Shown piece by piece: positions 16,362-24,850 of a stretch of 64,000 bases of DNA. How positions within the stretch are numbered: the stretch's first letter is position 1; each line of letters starts with the position of its first letter. Position numbers and translations under genes: made by a program. The DNA lies in NCBI GenBank assembly GCA_016218575.1, contig JACRDN010000019.1, positions 124,001 to 188,000 of the forward strand, in the 5' to 3' direction. The notes beneath the pieces are model-generated. The model was not told where the DNA came from. It made no database searches and saw only the letters and a program-made list of their open reading frames with translations. This stretch comes from Elusimicrobiota bacterium (lineage in GTDB: Bacteria > Elusimicrobiota > Elusimicrobia > UBA1565 > UBA9628).

Positions 16362-17415
16362 CCGCGCGCTTCTGGCGTTCCTGGCCCTATGCCCGGCCGG
16401 GCTTTCGGCCAAGGTGATGGAGGACACGGTGGCCGTGGTCAATGGCTCGCCCATCCTCTTGTCCGAGTACCAGAAGGCCCTGGCCAGCGCCATGCAGTAC
16501 TGGAACAGCGAGGCCCCCGATGCCATGCGCGACCCCGCCAATCTCAAAAAGCTCCGGGAGACCACCCTTGAGCAGCTCATTGACCAGGAGGTTATGTCCC
16601 AAGAGGCGGACAAAAAAGGGATCAAGGTGCGGGAGCGCGACGTGGAGAACGGAGAGGCCGAAATCAAGCAGCGATTCCCCAGCGAGGAGGAGTTCAAGAA
16701 ACAGTTGGAAAGGGACGGGATCACCTACTCTCAGTTCACGGAAAGGCTCAAGAAGCAGATCAAGGCCCGCAAGCTCATCGAGGAGGCGGTGCGCCCCAAG
16801 GTCAAGGTGCCCGAGGAGAAGGAGTCCAAGGCCTACTTCGAAAGGGTCCTGGCCCATTTGAAGACCGGCTCGGCCTCGGCCCCCAAGGGCCTAAGCGATG
16901 AGGAGGCCCAGGCCTTCCTGCAGGTGGCCCAGGCCGTGAAGCTCAAGAGCTCCGAGAGCGTAGAGATCTCCCAAATCCTCATTAAGGTCTCGCCCAAGCC
17001 ATCCGAGGCGGAGAAGAAGAGGGCCCTCAAGACCGCCATAGACATCCACAAGAGGCTCTCGGCCAAGCCGGAGAGCTTCGAGGAGATCGCCGCGGCCGAG
17101 TCCGAGGACCCGGAGAGCGCGGCCCAGGGCGGCCGGATTCCCAAGGAGGTTTACCGCGGCATGCTTCCCCCTGCCATGGAGAAGGCCGCCTTCGCTTTGC
17201 CCGTAGGCGGGGTCAGCGAGCCAATCCTGAGCGATTTCGGCTACCAGATCCTCAAGCTCAGGGGCAAGAAGGCGGCCCAGCAGCCCAATTTCGCTGATTT
17301 CAAGGATGACCTCTCCAAGTTCCTCTCCGATGTCGGCTTTCAGAAGGAGCTGGAGGCCTACGTCAAATCCTTGAAGGGCAAGGCCGTTGCCGAGCGCCAT
17401 CTTCCCGCACTCTAA
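16345..17415 (+). CDS. surA: SurA-like periplasmic chaperone/peptidyl-prolyl isomerase
   Basis: This 356-residue protein has a signal peptide (MKNSSSRALLAFLALCPAGLSA), the SurA_N opening DTVAVVNGSPILLSEY, a long helical chaperone region, and one PpiC domain near the C-terminus (SVEISQILIKV, then GVSEPILSDFGYQILKL). SurA escorts outer-membrane proteins to the BAM complex. The next gene is pdxA, and surA-pdxA adjacency is also known in Proteobacteria, which supports the name. ATG 16345 overlaps the upstream foldase by 17 bases. Only one rotamase domain is present, unlike E. coli SurA with two. Confidence 0.9.
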   Translation: MKNSSSRALLAFLALCPAGLSAKVMEDTVAVVNGSPILLSEYQKALASAMQYWNSEAPDAMRDPANLKKLRETTLEQLIDQEVMSQEADKKGIKVRERDVENGEAEIKQRFPSEEEFKKQLERDGITYSQFTERLKKQIKARKLIEEAVRPKVKVPEEKESKAYFERVLAHLKTGSASAPKGLSDEEAQAFLQVAQAVKLKSSESVEISQILIKVSPKPSEAEKKRALKTAIDIHKRLSAKPESFEEIAAAESEDPESAAQGGRIPKEVYRGMLPPAMEKAAFALPVGGVSEPILSDFGYQILKLRGKKAAQQPNFADFKDDLSKFLSDVGFQKELEAYVKSLKGKAVAERHLPAL

Positions 17416-18343
17416 GCCGGTCCTGGCTTTCACCTGCGGCGATCCCGCGGGGATAGGGGCCGCGGCCGTTCTCGGGGCCCTGCGCTCCGGAAATTTGCGC
17501 CGGCGCTGCGTTCCCCTTCTGGTCGGTGAGCGTCGAGTCTGGAAGAGGGCGGGCTGGCGGCCGGGTCTAGCCCAAATCCTGAGCCCGGGCCTGCCGGCGG
17601 CGAGCCTTCCTCCTTATGGGCGCGCAAGTGCTGCGGGAGGCGCCAGCTCGTTCTCGGCTTTGCGCTTGGCCTTGCGCCTGGCCGTCCGTGGCCTTGTGTC
17701 GGGCATCGTCACGGCTCCCATTTCCAAGGAAGCCTGGGATTTGGCGGGAATCCCGTACCGGGACCATACCGAGTTTTTTAGGGAGAAGACCAAGGCCGAC
17801 GTCCAGATGGCGCTGGGTATTCCCCGCCTCAAACTTTGGTGCCTCACCGCGACCCGCCACGTCCCGTTGAGAAAAGTTCCGCGGGCGCTCAAGGCTGTCT
17901 CTCTAGCCCAAGCCGCCCGTGCCTTGAAGAGGGCCTTGGGCCTTCTGGGCCTGGCGCGGCCGCGCCTGGGGCTGTGCGCCCTCAATCCCCATGCCGGCGA
18001 GGAGGGACTCTTGGGCGCCGAGGAAGGCCGGATTCTGGCCCCCGCGGTCCTGAGTGCTCGGCGCTCGGGAGTGGATATCACAGGCCCCATCGCGGCCGAC
18101 ACGGCCTGGCGCTGGCACCGCGAGGGGAAATTGGACGGCTTGGTCTGCCTTTACCACGACCAGGCCCTCATCCCCCTCAAGGTCGCGGCGGGGCTAGAGG
18201 CGGTCAACTGGACGCTGGGGCTTCCCTTCGTCCGGACCTCTCCAGGGCACGGGACGGGCTTCGACATCGCGGGGCGCTCTAGGCCCGACTGCCGCGCCAC
18301 CATGGCCGCGGCCGAGCTCGCGGCCTTCCTCTGCCGAGTCTAG
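17387..18343 (+). CDS. pdxA: 4-hydroxythreonine-4-phosphate dehydrogenase
   Basis: PdxA makes 3-amino-2-oxopropyl phosphate for pyridoxal phosphate synthesis. The 318-residue protein carries the family motifs GDPAGIG, TAPISKEA, DHTEFF, LNPHAGEEGLLG, GPIAADT, YHDQALIPLK and RTSPGHGTGFDIAG. The start appears to be TTG 17387, inside the end of surA (29-base overlap); no ATG or GTG lies between it and the conserved FTCGDPAGIG, so the exact start is uncertain. It ends the foldase operon and overlaps the convergent small gene at its 3' end. Confidence 0.95.
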   Translation: MPSAIFPHSKPVLAFTCGDPAGIGAAAVLGALRSGNLRRRCVPLLVGERRVWKRAGWRPGLAQILSPGLPAASLPPYGRASAAGGASSFSALRLALRLAVRGLVSGIVTAPISKEAWDLAGIPYRDHTEFFREKTKADVQMALGIPRLKLWCLTATRHVPLRKVPRALKAVSLAQAARALKRALGLLGLARPRLGLCALNPHAGEEGLLGAEEGRILAPAVLSARRSGVDITGPIAADTAWRWHREGKLDGLVCLYHDQALIPLKVAAGLEAVNWTLGLPFVRTSPGHGTGFDIAGRSRPDCRATMAAAELAAFLCRV

Positions 18344-18699
18344 GAGGAGCGGCCTCTTCCGGCCAGGCCCTTCTTGTCGAGTTCTTCGACGATGCAGCGC
18401 GTGGTCACCTTGTCGAGGCGGTCGAATTCCTCATCGGTCAGGTAGCGGTAGCTCCAGATGGGGATGGCCCCGCAGTCGATCTTGGCGCCCGAGCTGACTT
18501 TTTTTAGGAAAGCCCGCGTGTTGCAGAGGGTCTTCTTCTGCTTTTCCGAGAGCTTGCCGAAATTCTGCCGAGTGACTTGCGATTTCGACTGGGCTAACGA
18601 GGCGTAGTCCGTGTCGTTCAACTCGCAGGCGCGGGCCGGAGCCGCCGCCGATAGGGCCAGGCAGGCCGCGAAAAGGGCCGCGCGCGGGATTTTATTCAT
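18340..18699 (-). CDS. Small secreted protein, unknown function
   Basis: This 119-residue protein has a clear signal peptide (MNKIPRAALFAACLALSAAAPARA). The mature part is mostly helical and polar with cysteines in ACELND, LCNT, DCGA and RCIV, so two disulfides are possible. I do not recognise the family. The start at 18699 is set by the signal peptide and a promoter (TTGATT, 17 bases, TATCCT) whose -10 box ends 7 bases before the ATG. A longer frame upstream lacks a signal. Its -35 box abuts that of the divergent TPR-kinase gene, suggesting shared regulation. The first 12 bases are identical to the start of the other small secreted gene (25446, minus), on the other side of the kinase block. 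Confidence 0.7.
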   Translation of the reverse strand: MNKIPRAALFAACLALSAAAPARACELNDTDYASLAQSKSQVTRQNFGKLSEKQKKTLCNTRAFLKKVSSGAKIDCGAIPIWSYRYLTDEEFDRLDKVTTRCIVEELDKKGLAGRGRSS

Positions 18700-18706
18700 G
18701 AGCCAG

Positions 18707-18752
18707 AGGATAGCCCCCCTTGCTTGACAAATCAAGTGGTGGGGGATAAACT
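18707..18752. promoter_or_regulatory. Back-to-back promoters sharing a CTTGACAAATCAAG palindrome
   Basis: Plus strand: TTGACA (18724-18729), 17 bases, TAAACT (18747-18752), serving the kinase at 18764. Minus strand: TTGATT (18735-18730), 17 bases, TATCCT (18712-18707), serving the small secreted gene. The two -35 boxes abut and form the near-palindrome CTTGACAAATCAAG. The same 14 bases recur upstream of the second kinase (21133-21146). Confidence 0.7.
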
Positions 18753-18763
18753 GGAGCCACCCA

Positions 18764-21121
18764 ATGAGGAAATGCCTTCTTCTTCTTTTTCTGGGCTTGG
18801 GCCCGCCCTCCGCTTTCGCCGAGAGCCGCGAGAAAATCGTGGATTCCACCATCCAGGAGATAGTGGACAAGAAGGAGAATCCAGGGCTCTACCAGGCCGT
18901 CAAGGCTGTGGTCTTAAAGAACCTCGGGCAATTGCCGCCCGAGCCCAAGCCCGGCGCTTCCGAGCAGGACCGGGAGCGGTATAAAGAGGCCATGCGCTCC
19001 CTCCTCACCAAGAAGCTCGACGTGGAGCCCGTGGACTCGGAGGACCTCCAAGACATCAATCAGGAAGAGCTGTTTCGCGCGGCCCATAACGTGATGACCC
19101 ATCTGGCCCGGACCCTCGTTCCCCCGCAGGAGGTCAAGCCCCAGCCCACCGAGGCCGGCGATCCCGGGGCCAAGGCCCGCGTCATCGTTTCCGAGGTCGA
19201 GGCCCAGAAAAAGCCCAACGACCCCGAAGCCCAGAGGGACCTGGGGCTGGTCTACTATTGGCAGGGGCGTTTCCGGGAGGCCCACCGCAGGCTTGCCCGG
19301 GCCATCCAACTGGGCGGCGGCGACGCCGAGACCTTGGCGGCCTACGGGAGCGCTGCGTATTCCCTCGGCGACTACGAGCAGGCCGAGGAGGCCGCCAAGC
19401 TCGCCCTTCAAAAAGACCCTGAAAACAAGACGGCCCTGGCTCTGGCCAACCTTGCCCGGGGGAAAGTTTCCTCGGCCCGTCTGCCCTCGGCCATGGAGGA
19501 CGAGTCCAGCGGAGTGCTCTGGGAGGGGGGAGGGGATCCCAGGACCGCGGCCGAGATCGCGGCCCAGGCCGGGCGCCCCGCGCCCGCCTCGGGCGCCCAC
19601 CAGTCGGCCGCCGTGACCTTGGAGGCCGCCTCGGCCTTGGCCATCAAGGACTACGCCTCGGCCCATGCCTTGGCCTCCAAGGCCATCGAGCTCAACTCTG
19701 GCAACGCGCAGGCCTGGAATTATCGGGCCATCGCGGACAACAAGCTCGGGCGCTACGGCGAGGCGGTTTATGACGCGAGTTTTTCCTTGAGCCTGGTCCC
19801 GGGAAGCGCTGCCGCCCTTCAGACCAGGTCCTGGGCCTTCAGCAAGCAGAAAAGGTATCAGGAAGCCTTGGCCGATGCCAACGCGACCTTGGAAAGCGAG
19901 CCCGGCAATGGTTTTGCCTACCAGAACCGGGCTTTTGCCTTGGCGGGGCTGGGGGACAGGGCGGGGGTCCTGGAGTCCTTGCGGCTCTCGGCCGAACTCG
20001 ATGCGCGTTTTAAGCCTAGATATGAGGGAGCTTCGCAGGCCCCCGATGGGGCTGATCTGCTGTATCTTTTCGACGAGGCGCCGGCCTCTCGGCAAAAGCC
20101 CGCGCCCGTCCCCGTTCCCGCGAGCTCGCGCAATCGGCGCTTCTTGCGCCTGCTCATCCTCTCCGTGAGCGGAGGGATCCTCACGGCCCTGGCTTTCCTG
20201 AACATCCTTTCCTCCGCCTGGCGCGAAAGGGCGCGAGCCACGCTGCGTCGGGTCCTGGGGGCCTCGCCGGCCGCGGATAAGCTCGGGGTAAAAGCCCGCA
20301 GTGGAGGAAAATTTCACTCCCAGTACGAAATTATTCGGAGCATCGGCTCTGGCGGGATGGGAATGGTTTACGAGGCCCGGGATAAGGCTCTCGACCGCCG
20401 CGTGGCCGTCAAGAAGATGCGCGAGGAGATACGCGCTAGCCCCGTGGAGCGGCGCCATTTCGTGACCGAGGCTCGGACCGTGGCTGCCCTGCATCACCCG
20501 CACATCGTGGATATCTACGCCATTGTCGAGGACCAGGACGAGGTCTATCTCATCTTCGAGTACGTGGCGGGCAAGACCTTGGCCGACTGGATCGACGAGA
20601 AGGGGGGCCTTTCCTACGGGGAGGCCTGCCGCATACTGGAGGGTGCCTGCCAGGCCGTCGAGTACGCGCACCGACAGAAGGTGATCCATCGGGATCTCAA
20701 GCCCTCCAACATCATGGTGACCGAGGACGGCCAGGCCAAGGTCATGGACTTCGGTGTGGCCCGCCAGGCCAAGGAGGCTCTGACCAAGCTTTCCATGACC
20801 GGGACCATAGTGGGCACGCCTCCGTACATGGCACCTGAGCAGGAGCAGGGAGCGGTTTGCAAGGAGTCCGATCTCTTCGCCTTGGGCGTCTGCTTCTACG
20901 AGATGCTTTCCGGAAGCCTTCCCTTCGCCGGCCAGGGCGCGGGGCTTCTCTTGAACAAACTCAACGGCAAGCACATTCCCATCACCCAGGCCGCGAAAAA
21001 CGGCCTGCCCGCCGGGCTCGACGCAGTCCTCTCCAAGGCCCTGCATCCCGATCCCCGGAAGCGTTATGCGAGCCCCTCCGAGCTGTGGGAGGCCGTCTCA
21101 ATCTTAAAAAACGGTAAATAA
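18764..21121 (+). CDS. TPR-transmembrane-Ser/Thr protein kinase
   Basis: This 785-residue protein combines four parts. A signal-like N-terminus (MRKCLLLLFLGLGPPSAFA) is followed by a helical region and TPR repeats (about 140-430; for example ETLAAYGSAAYSLGDYEQAEEAAKLAL). One membrane helix (about 459-481) leads to a complete Hanks-type kinase (about 519-783). Kinase motifs: GSGGMGMVYEA, VAVKK (about 550), HRDLKPSN (about 640), MDFGVAR and GTPPYMAPEQ. The expected topology is TPR outside the cytoplasmic membrane and kinase inside, the reverse order of PknB-type PASTA kinases. The ligand and substrate are unknown. The promoter leaves a leader of only about 5 bases. A paralogue with the same layout follows 47 bases downstream. 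Confidence 0.93.
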   Translation: MRKCLLLLFLGLGPPSAFAESREKIVDSTIQEIVDKKENPGLYQAVKAVVLKNLGQLPPEPKPGASEQDRERYKEAMRSLLTKKLDVEPVDSEDLQDINQEELFRAAHNVMTHLARTLVPPQEVKPQPTEAGDPGAKARVIVSEVEAQKKPNDPEAQRDLGLVYYWQGRFREAHRRLARAIQLGGGDAETLAAYGSAAYSLGDYEQAEEAAKLALQKDPENKTALALANLARGKVSSARLPSAMEDESSGVLWEGGGDPRTAAEIAAQAGRPAPASGAHQSAAVTLEAASALAIKDYASAHALASKAIELNSGNAQAWNYRAIADNKLGRYGEAVYDASFSLSLVPGSAAALQTRSWAFSKQKRYQEALADANATLESEPGNGFAYQNRAFALAGLGDRAGVLESLRLSAELDARFKPRYEGASQAPDGADLLYLFDEAPASRQKPAPVPVPASSRNRRFLRLLILSVSGGILTALAFLNILSSAWRERARATLRRVLGASPAADKLGVKARSGGKFHSQYEIIRSIGSGGMGMVYEARDKALDRRVAVKKMREEIRASPVERRHFVTEARTVAALHHPHIVDIYAIVEDQDEVYLIFEYVAGKTLADWIDEKGGLSYGEACRILEGACQAVEYAHRQKVIHRDLKPSNIMVTEDGQAKVMDFGVARQAKEALTKLSMTGTIVGTPPYMAPEQEQGAVCKESDLFALGVCFYEMLSGSLPFAGQGAGLLLNKLNGKHIPITQAAKNGLPAGLDAVLSKALHPDPRKRYASPSELWEAVSILKNGK

Positions 21122-21133
21122 GCCGGGCTTGCC

Positions 21134-21162
21134 TTGACAAATCAAGGGGGGCCCCCTACACT
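21134..21162 (+). promoter_or_regulatory. Promoter of the second TPR-kinase
   Basis: TTGACA (21134-21139), 17-base spacer, TACACT (21157-21162), then 6 bases to GTG 21169. The -35 region reads CTTGACAAATCAAG, identical to that of the first kinase gene. Confidence 0.7.
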
Positions 21163-21168
21163 CTCGTT

Positions 21169-23694
21169 GTGAGGATGATCCTCGCCGCCTTTCTGATGGT
21201 GGCGCTCCCGGCTTGCGCGGGGGCCGACGAGCCGATGGTCTGCGGAAAGGACGCCCGCTCCTGCGGCCGCCACGATCACCAGGAGCCTCCCGCCGCGCCG
21301 GACTTGCCGGCCGAGCCGCCCGAAGACCACCGCAAAGGCGACGAGGACGAACTCCTGCCCTTGAAACCCGAGCAGAAGGCCCTCCTCGAGGTGAAATGGC
21401 CCGGGACCTTTGAAAAATTCCACAGGGTCATGCATGAGTTGGTCGACAATCTTCCCGGCCAGGACTCGCGGCGCAGGTATAAGCCCACCATCATCACCGA
21501 GGTGAACCATATCCTGATGGTCGCGGCCCAGTACGTTAAGCTGGAGGACGATTTCAAAAATCGCGTCATTTCCGCCCAGTCCCACGACAGTCTGCTGGAG
21601 AAATACCGCGGCCAAATGGAAAAATCCGGGGAGAGATTGGATCATTTGCCGCTGCCGCGCCATGAGCGGGGCCTAGCCGGCGCGGGGCCCGGCTGGGGAG
21701 ACCCTCGCGGGCACGAGGCCAATCCGGCCAGCGTCCATAACATAGTGATGAAGGCGGGGTTGGATTCCATCATGAACAGCGTCATCGGCGCCAAGAACCA
21801 CGCCGACCATACCATCCACAACAACCCGCCCAACCCTTACAATTGGTCCCAAGGCGGGGACGCCTACTTGAAGGAGGGCGATGCCAAGAAGGCCGTGGAG
21901 TATTACACCAAGGCGATCCAATTGGACCCCGGCCATTTCGAGGCCTTAAAGGGCCGGGCGGCCGCGCAGTACGAGCTCAAGAATTACCGCGAGGCCTCCC
22001 AGGACGCCAAGGCCGCCTTGAAAATCGATCCCTCGGATTCCCAGGCCCTGGCCTTGGCCCAGCTTTCCCACGAGGTGGGGGGCAAGGCCCCCTCCGGCGC
22101 CGCGGTCCCGGCTTGGAATTCTTCAGAGTCCCAAGACGGCGCGCCGGGAGAAGGCTTCGGCGGTCTCGCGGCTTCCCCCAAGGCGGCCGCGGCGGCGGAG
22201 ACGCCTGTGGTCCTGGCCCAATCAGCGCGCTATGCTCAGCAGGCCAGGCACTCTTTGGGTCTCGGCGACTACCAGGACGCGATCGCCCAGGCCACTCGGG
22301 CGATCGAGCTTAACGCCATGAACGCCCAGGCCCTGTACATGCGCTCGGCGGCCTACGCCAAAACCCGTCTCTATGACAAGGCCTCGGAGGACGCGGAGGC
22401 GGGACTCAAGCTCGATCCCAAGAACGGACCCCTTCTCGACGCCAAGGCGGCGGCCTTGAACCGCCTCAAGCGCTACCGGGAGGCCCTGCAGGCGGCCAAC
22501 GCGGCCCTGGAGGTCAACCCCAAGGACGCCGCGGCCCATTACCTGCGGGCCATGGCCTTGGCGGGTTTGGCAGAGAGGGACCCCATGCAGGAGTCCCTAA
22601 AGGCGGCCGCGGCCCTCGACCCCCGCTATGGGCCGATTCTCGAAGCCGCCCTCCAGCTTCCCGAGGACGCGGACCTGCTCTTCTTATTCCCGGAGGAGGG
22701 CCGAGCCGCCCCTCGCTCGGCTCCCGCCCGTCGCTCTCGGCTGGTCCTCGTCGCCTTGGCCGTCGCGGCCGGCGCTCTCCTGCTCGCCTTCGGCGCGGCG
22801 CCGTTTTTCATGCCGTCGCTCAGGACCCGTATCCAGACCGGACGCTGGCCGAACGCCCGCCCTCCTGAGCCCGGCGTGATCGGCGGCCAGTACCGGCTCT
22901 CGCGCCAGATCGGGATCGGGGGCATGGGCCAGGTTTACGAGGGGACCGATGTCTCCCTGAACCGCCGGGTGGCGGTCAAGCGCATGAGGGAGGAACTGCG
23001 CCAGGATCCGCGCGAGCGCGAGCGCTTTTTGAGCGAGGCCCGCCTTGTCGCGGCCCTCCATCACCCTCATATCGTGGACATTTACGCCATCGTGGAGGAC
23101 CAAGAGGAGGTGTATCTCATCTTCGAGTTCGTGCCCGGCAAGACCGTCTACGACTTGGCGGGGGCCCATGGGCGCCTGGACTGGTCTCAGACTTTGGAGA
23201 TACTGCGCGGCGTGGCCGAGGCCTTGGATTACGCGCACTCCCGCAGGGTCATCCACCGCGATCTCAAGCCGTCCAACATCATGGTGACGCAAGACGGCCA
23301 GGCCAAGGTCATGGATTTCGGCATCGCCCGCATGGCCAAGGACGCGGCCAGCCGCCGCTCGCTCACCAACACCGTCGTGGGCACGCCTCCCTACATGGCT
23401 CCGGAGCAGGAGCAAGGCGAGGTGGGCCGGGCCGCCGACATCTATTCCCTCGGCGTCTGCCTCTACGAGATGCTTTCGGGTCAGATGCCCTTCCAGGGGA
23501 GCGGCGCGGGCATGTTCCTCAACAAGGTGCAGAAGAACTACACGCCCTTGACCAAGGCCGCTTCGGGCCTGCCCGAGGGCCTCGACGAGGTCCTGGCCAA
23601 GGCCTTGGACCCCGACCCCGGCCGGCGCTTTGCGAGCGCCGGGGAGCTCATGGCCGCCTTGGAGGATCTTTCCCCCGGCCGCGTTTTGGGCTGA
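21169..23694 (+). CDS. TPR-transmembrane-Ser/Thr protein kinase, paralogue 2
   Basis: This 841-residue paralogue has the same layout as the kinase upstream. A signal peptide (MRMILAAFLMVALPACAGA) precedes a His/Asp/Glu-rich helical region, TPR repeats (about 220-505; GDAYLKEGDAKKAVEYYTKA, LGDYQDAIAQATRAIEL), one membrane helix (about 524-547) and a C-terminal kinase (about 574-835). Kinase motifs are GIGGMGQVYEG, VAVKRM, HRDLKPSN (about 694), DFGIAR and GTPPYMAPEQ. Both kinases share the juxtamembrane D-R-Y segment followed by DADLLFLF, and the string LHHPHIVDIYAIVEDQ, so they arose by duplication. GTG 21169 is chosen because a -10 box ends 6 bases before it. Each gene having its own promoter suggests separate control. 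Confidence 0.92.
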   Translation: MRMILAAFLMVALPACAGADEPMVCGKDARSCGRHDHQEPPAAPDLPAEPPEDHRKGDEDELLPLKPEQKALLEVKWPGTFEKFHRVMHELVDNLPGQDSRRRYKPTIITEVNHILMVAAQYVKLEDDFKNRVISAQSHDSLLEKYRGQMEKSGERLDHLPLPRHERGLAGAGPGWGDPRGHEANPASVHNIVMKAGLDSIMNSVIGAKNHADHTIHNNPPNPYNWSQGGDAYLKEGDAKKAVEYYTKAIQLDPGHFEALKGRAAAQYELKNYREASQDAKAALKIDPSDSQALALAQLSHEVGGKAPSGAAVPAWNSSESQDGAPGEGFGGLAASPKAAAAAETPVVLAQSARYAQQARHSLGLGDYQDAIAQATRAIELNAMNAQALYMRSAAYAKTRLYDKASEDAEAGLKLDPKNGPLLDAKAAALNRLKRYREALQAANAALEVNPKDAAAHYLRAMALAGLAERDPMQESLKAAAALDPRYGPILEAALQLPEDADLLFLFPEEGRAAPRSAPARRSRLVLVALAVAAGALLLAFGAAPFFMPSLRTRIQTGRWPNARPPEPGVIGGQYRLSRQIGIGGMGQVYEGTDVSLNRRVAVKRMREELRQDPRERERFLSEARLVAALHHPHIVDIYAIVEDQEEVYLIFEFVPGKTVYDLAGAHGRLDWSQTLEILRGVAEALDYAHSRRVIHRDLKPSNIMVTQDGQAKVMDFGIARMAKDAASRRSLTNTVVGTPPYMAPEQEQGEVGRAADIYSLGVCLYEMLSGQMPFQGSGAGMFLNKVQKNYTPLTKAASGLPEGLDEVLAKALDPDPGRRFASAGELMAALEDLSPGRVLG

Positions 23695-23720
23695 CAGCGG
23701 CCCCCTCCATTACCTATAAT
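23691..23720 (+). promoter_or_regulatory. Promoter of the NahK-like kinase gene
   Basis: CTGACA (23691-23696, overlapping the stop codon of the kinase upstream), 18-base spacer, TATAAT (23715-23720), then 8 bases to ATG 23729. No ribosome site. Confidence 0.6.
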
Positions 23721-23728
23721 AGCCGTCC

Positions 23729-24850
23729 ATGCTCGAGACAGCGGTAGATTTAACCTCGGTCGCCCGGCAGTTCCGCTTTCCGGGCCGTTTGGTCACCATC
23801 CAGCCCTTGGGTTCCGGGAACGTCAACGATACCTTTCTGGCGGTGTTTCGCACCCCCTTCTCGGAGGAGCGCGGCATCGTGCAGAGGATCAACCTCAGGG
23901 TTTTTAAGAACCCAGCCTGGATCATGGAGAATATGCGGGTGGTCACCGAGCACGTCCACCGCAAAGTGGAGCGGGAGGCCGATGAGGCGGACCGGATCTG
24001 GCAACTCCCGCGCCTGGTCTCGACGCGGGACGGCAGGGATTTCCACCTGGACGAGGAGGGGGGGCATTGGCGCGCCATGACCGTGATCGCCTCGGCCGTT
24101 TCCCATGACTGCGCCCAGGGCCCCGAGCACGCCTTGGAGGCCGGCTGCGTCTTGGGGCAGTTCCATCGCCTCCTCTCGGACCTCGACCCTTCGCGTCTGC
24201 GCGATACCTTGCCCAATTTCCATGTGACCCCGGCCTATCTCAAGGCTTACGATGAAGTTCTCAACGACCGGGCCGGGGGAGAGAGGCTCAAGTCCTCGGA
24301 CGAGGCCAAGCGCCTGGCACGCTTCATTGAAGGCCGCCGAAAGCTCTCGGGGGTTCTGGAGTCGGCCCTGGAGCGCGGCGAGCTTCGACTGAGGCTCATC
24401 CACGGGGACCCCAAGCTCAACAATATCATGATAGACGAGCTCACGGGCAAGGGCACGAGCATAGTGGATTTGGACACGGTCAAGCCCGGCCTCATCCACT
24501 ATGATTTCGGCGACGCTTTGCGCTCGGCCTGCAACCCGGTGGGGGAAGAGGCTCGCGATCTTTCGACTGTGGCCTTCGACGTGGACCTTTGCGAGGCCTT
24601 CATCCAGGGCTACATGTCCCAGGCCAAGGAGTTCCTGAGCGAGGCCGACCGCGACTACCTCTACGACTCGATCCGCCTCATCGCCTTCGAGCTCGGCCTG
24701 CGCTTCTTCCAGGATTACCTCGCCGGCGACGTCTACTTCAAGGTGCGCTACCCCGAGCACAACTTGAACCGCGCCCGGGTCCAGTTCCGCCTCTGCGAGT
24801 CCATCGAGGCCCGCGAGGGCCTCATCCGCAAGACCCTTGCGCGGTTCTAG
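23729..24850 (+). CDS. APH-fold phosphotransferase, N-acetylhexosamine 1-kinase-like
   Basis: This 373-residue protein has the aminoglycoside phosphotransferase fold. GSGNVNDTFL forms the nucleotide loop, HGDPKLNNIM (His225-Asp227) is the catalytic loop and IVDLDTVKPGLIHYDFGD is the metal-binding segment. The combination GN-NDT, HGD-K-NN and DLDTV-PG matches NahK-type anomeric sugar kinases rather than antibiotic-modifying enzymes. The substrate is therefore probably a hexosamine or another small molecule, but this is an inference. The start is placed by a TATAAT box 8 bases before the ATG. It follows the second TPR-kinase but has its own promoter, and overlaps the convergent small gene by 4 bases. 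Confidence 0.8.
   Translation: MLETAVDLTSVARQFRFPGRLVTIQPLGSGNVNDTFLAVFRTPFSEERGIVQRINLRVFKNPAWIMENMRVVTEHVHRKVEREADEADRIWQLPRLVSTRDGRDFHLDEEGGHWRAMTVIASAVSHDCAQGPEHALEAGCVLGQFHRLLSDLDPSRLRDTLPNFHVTPAYLKAYDEVLNDRAGGERLKSSDEAKRLARFIEGRRKLSGVLESALERGELRLRLIHGDPKLNNIMIDELTGKGTSIVDLDTVKPGLIHYDFGDALRSACNPVGEEARDLSTVAFDVDLCEAFIQGYMSQAKEFLSEADRDYLYDSIRLIAFELGLRFFQDYLAGDVYFKVRYPEHNLNRARVQFRLCESIEAREGLIRKTLARF

Noticed and set aside
18914-21046. 710-codon open frame on the minus strand opposite the first TPR-kinase
   Set aside because: It is the antisense of a clearly functional kinase gene, lacks any recognisable domain, and is rich in Gly/Pro/Arg/His as expected for antisense frames in GC-rich genes.
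23729-24850. Aminoglycoside-resistance kinase
   Set aside because: The fold matches, but GN-NDT with HGD-K-NN and DLDTV-PG fits NahK-like sugar kinases better, and no resistance context exists.
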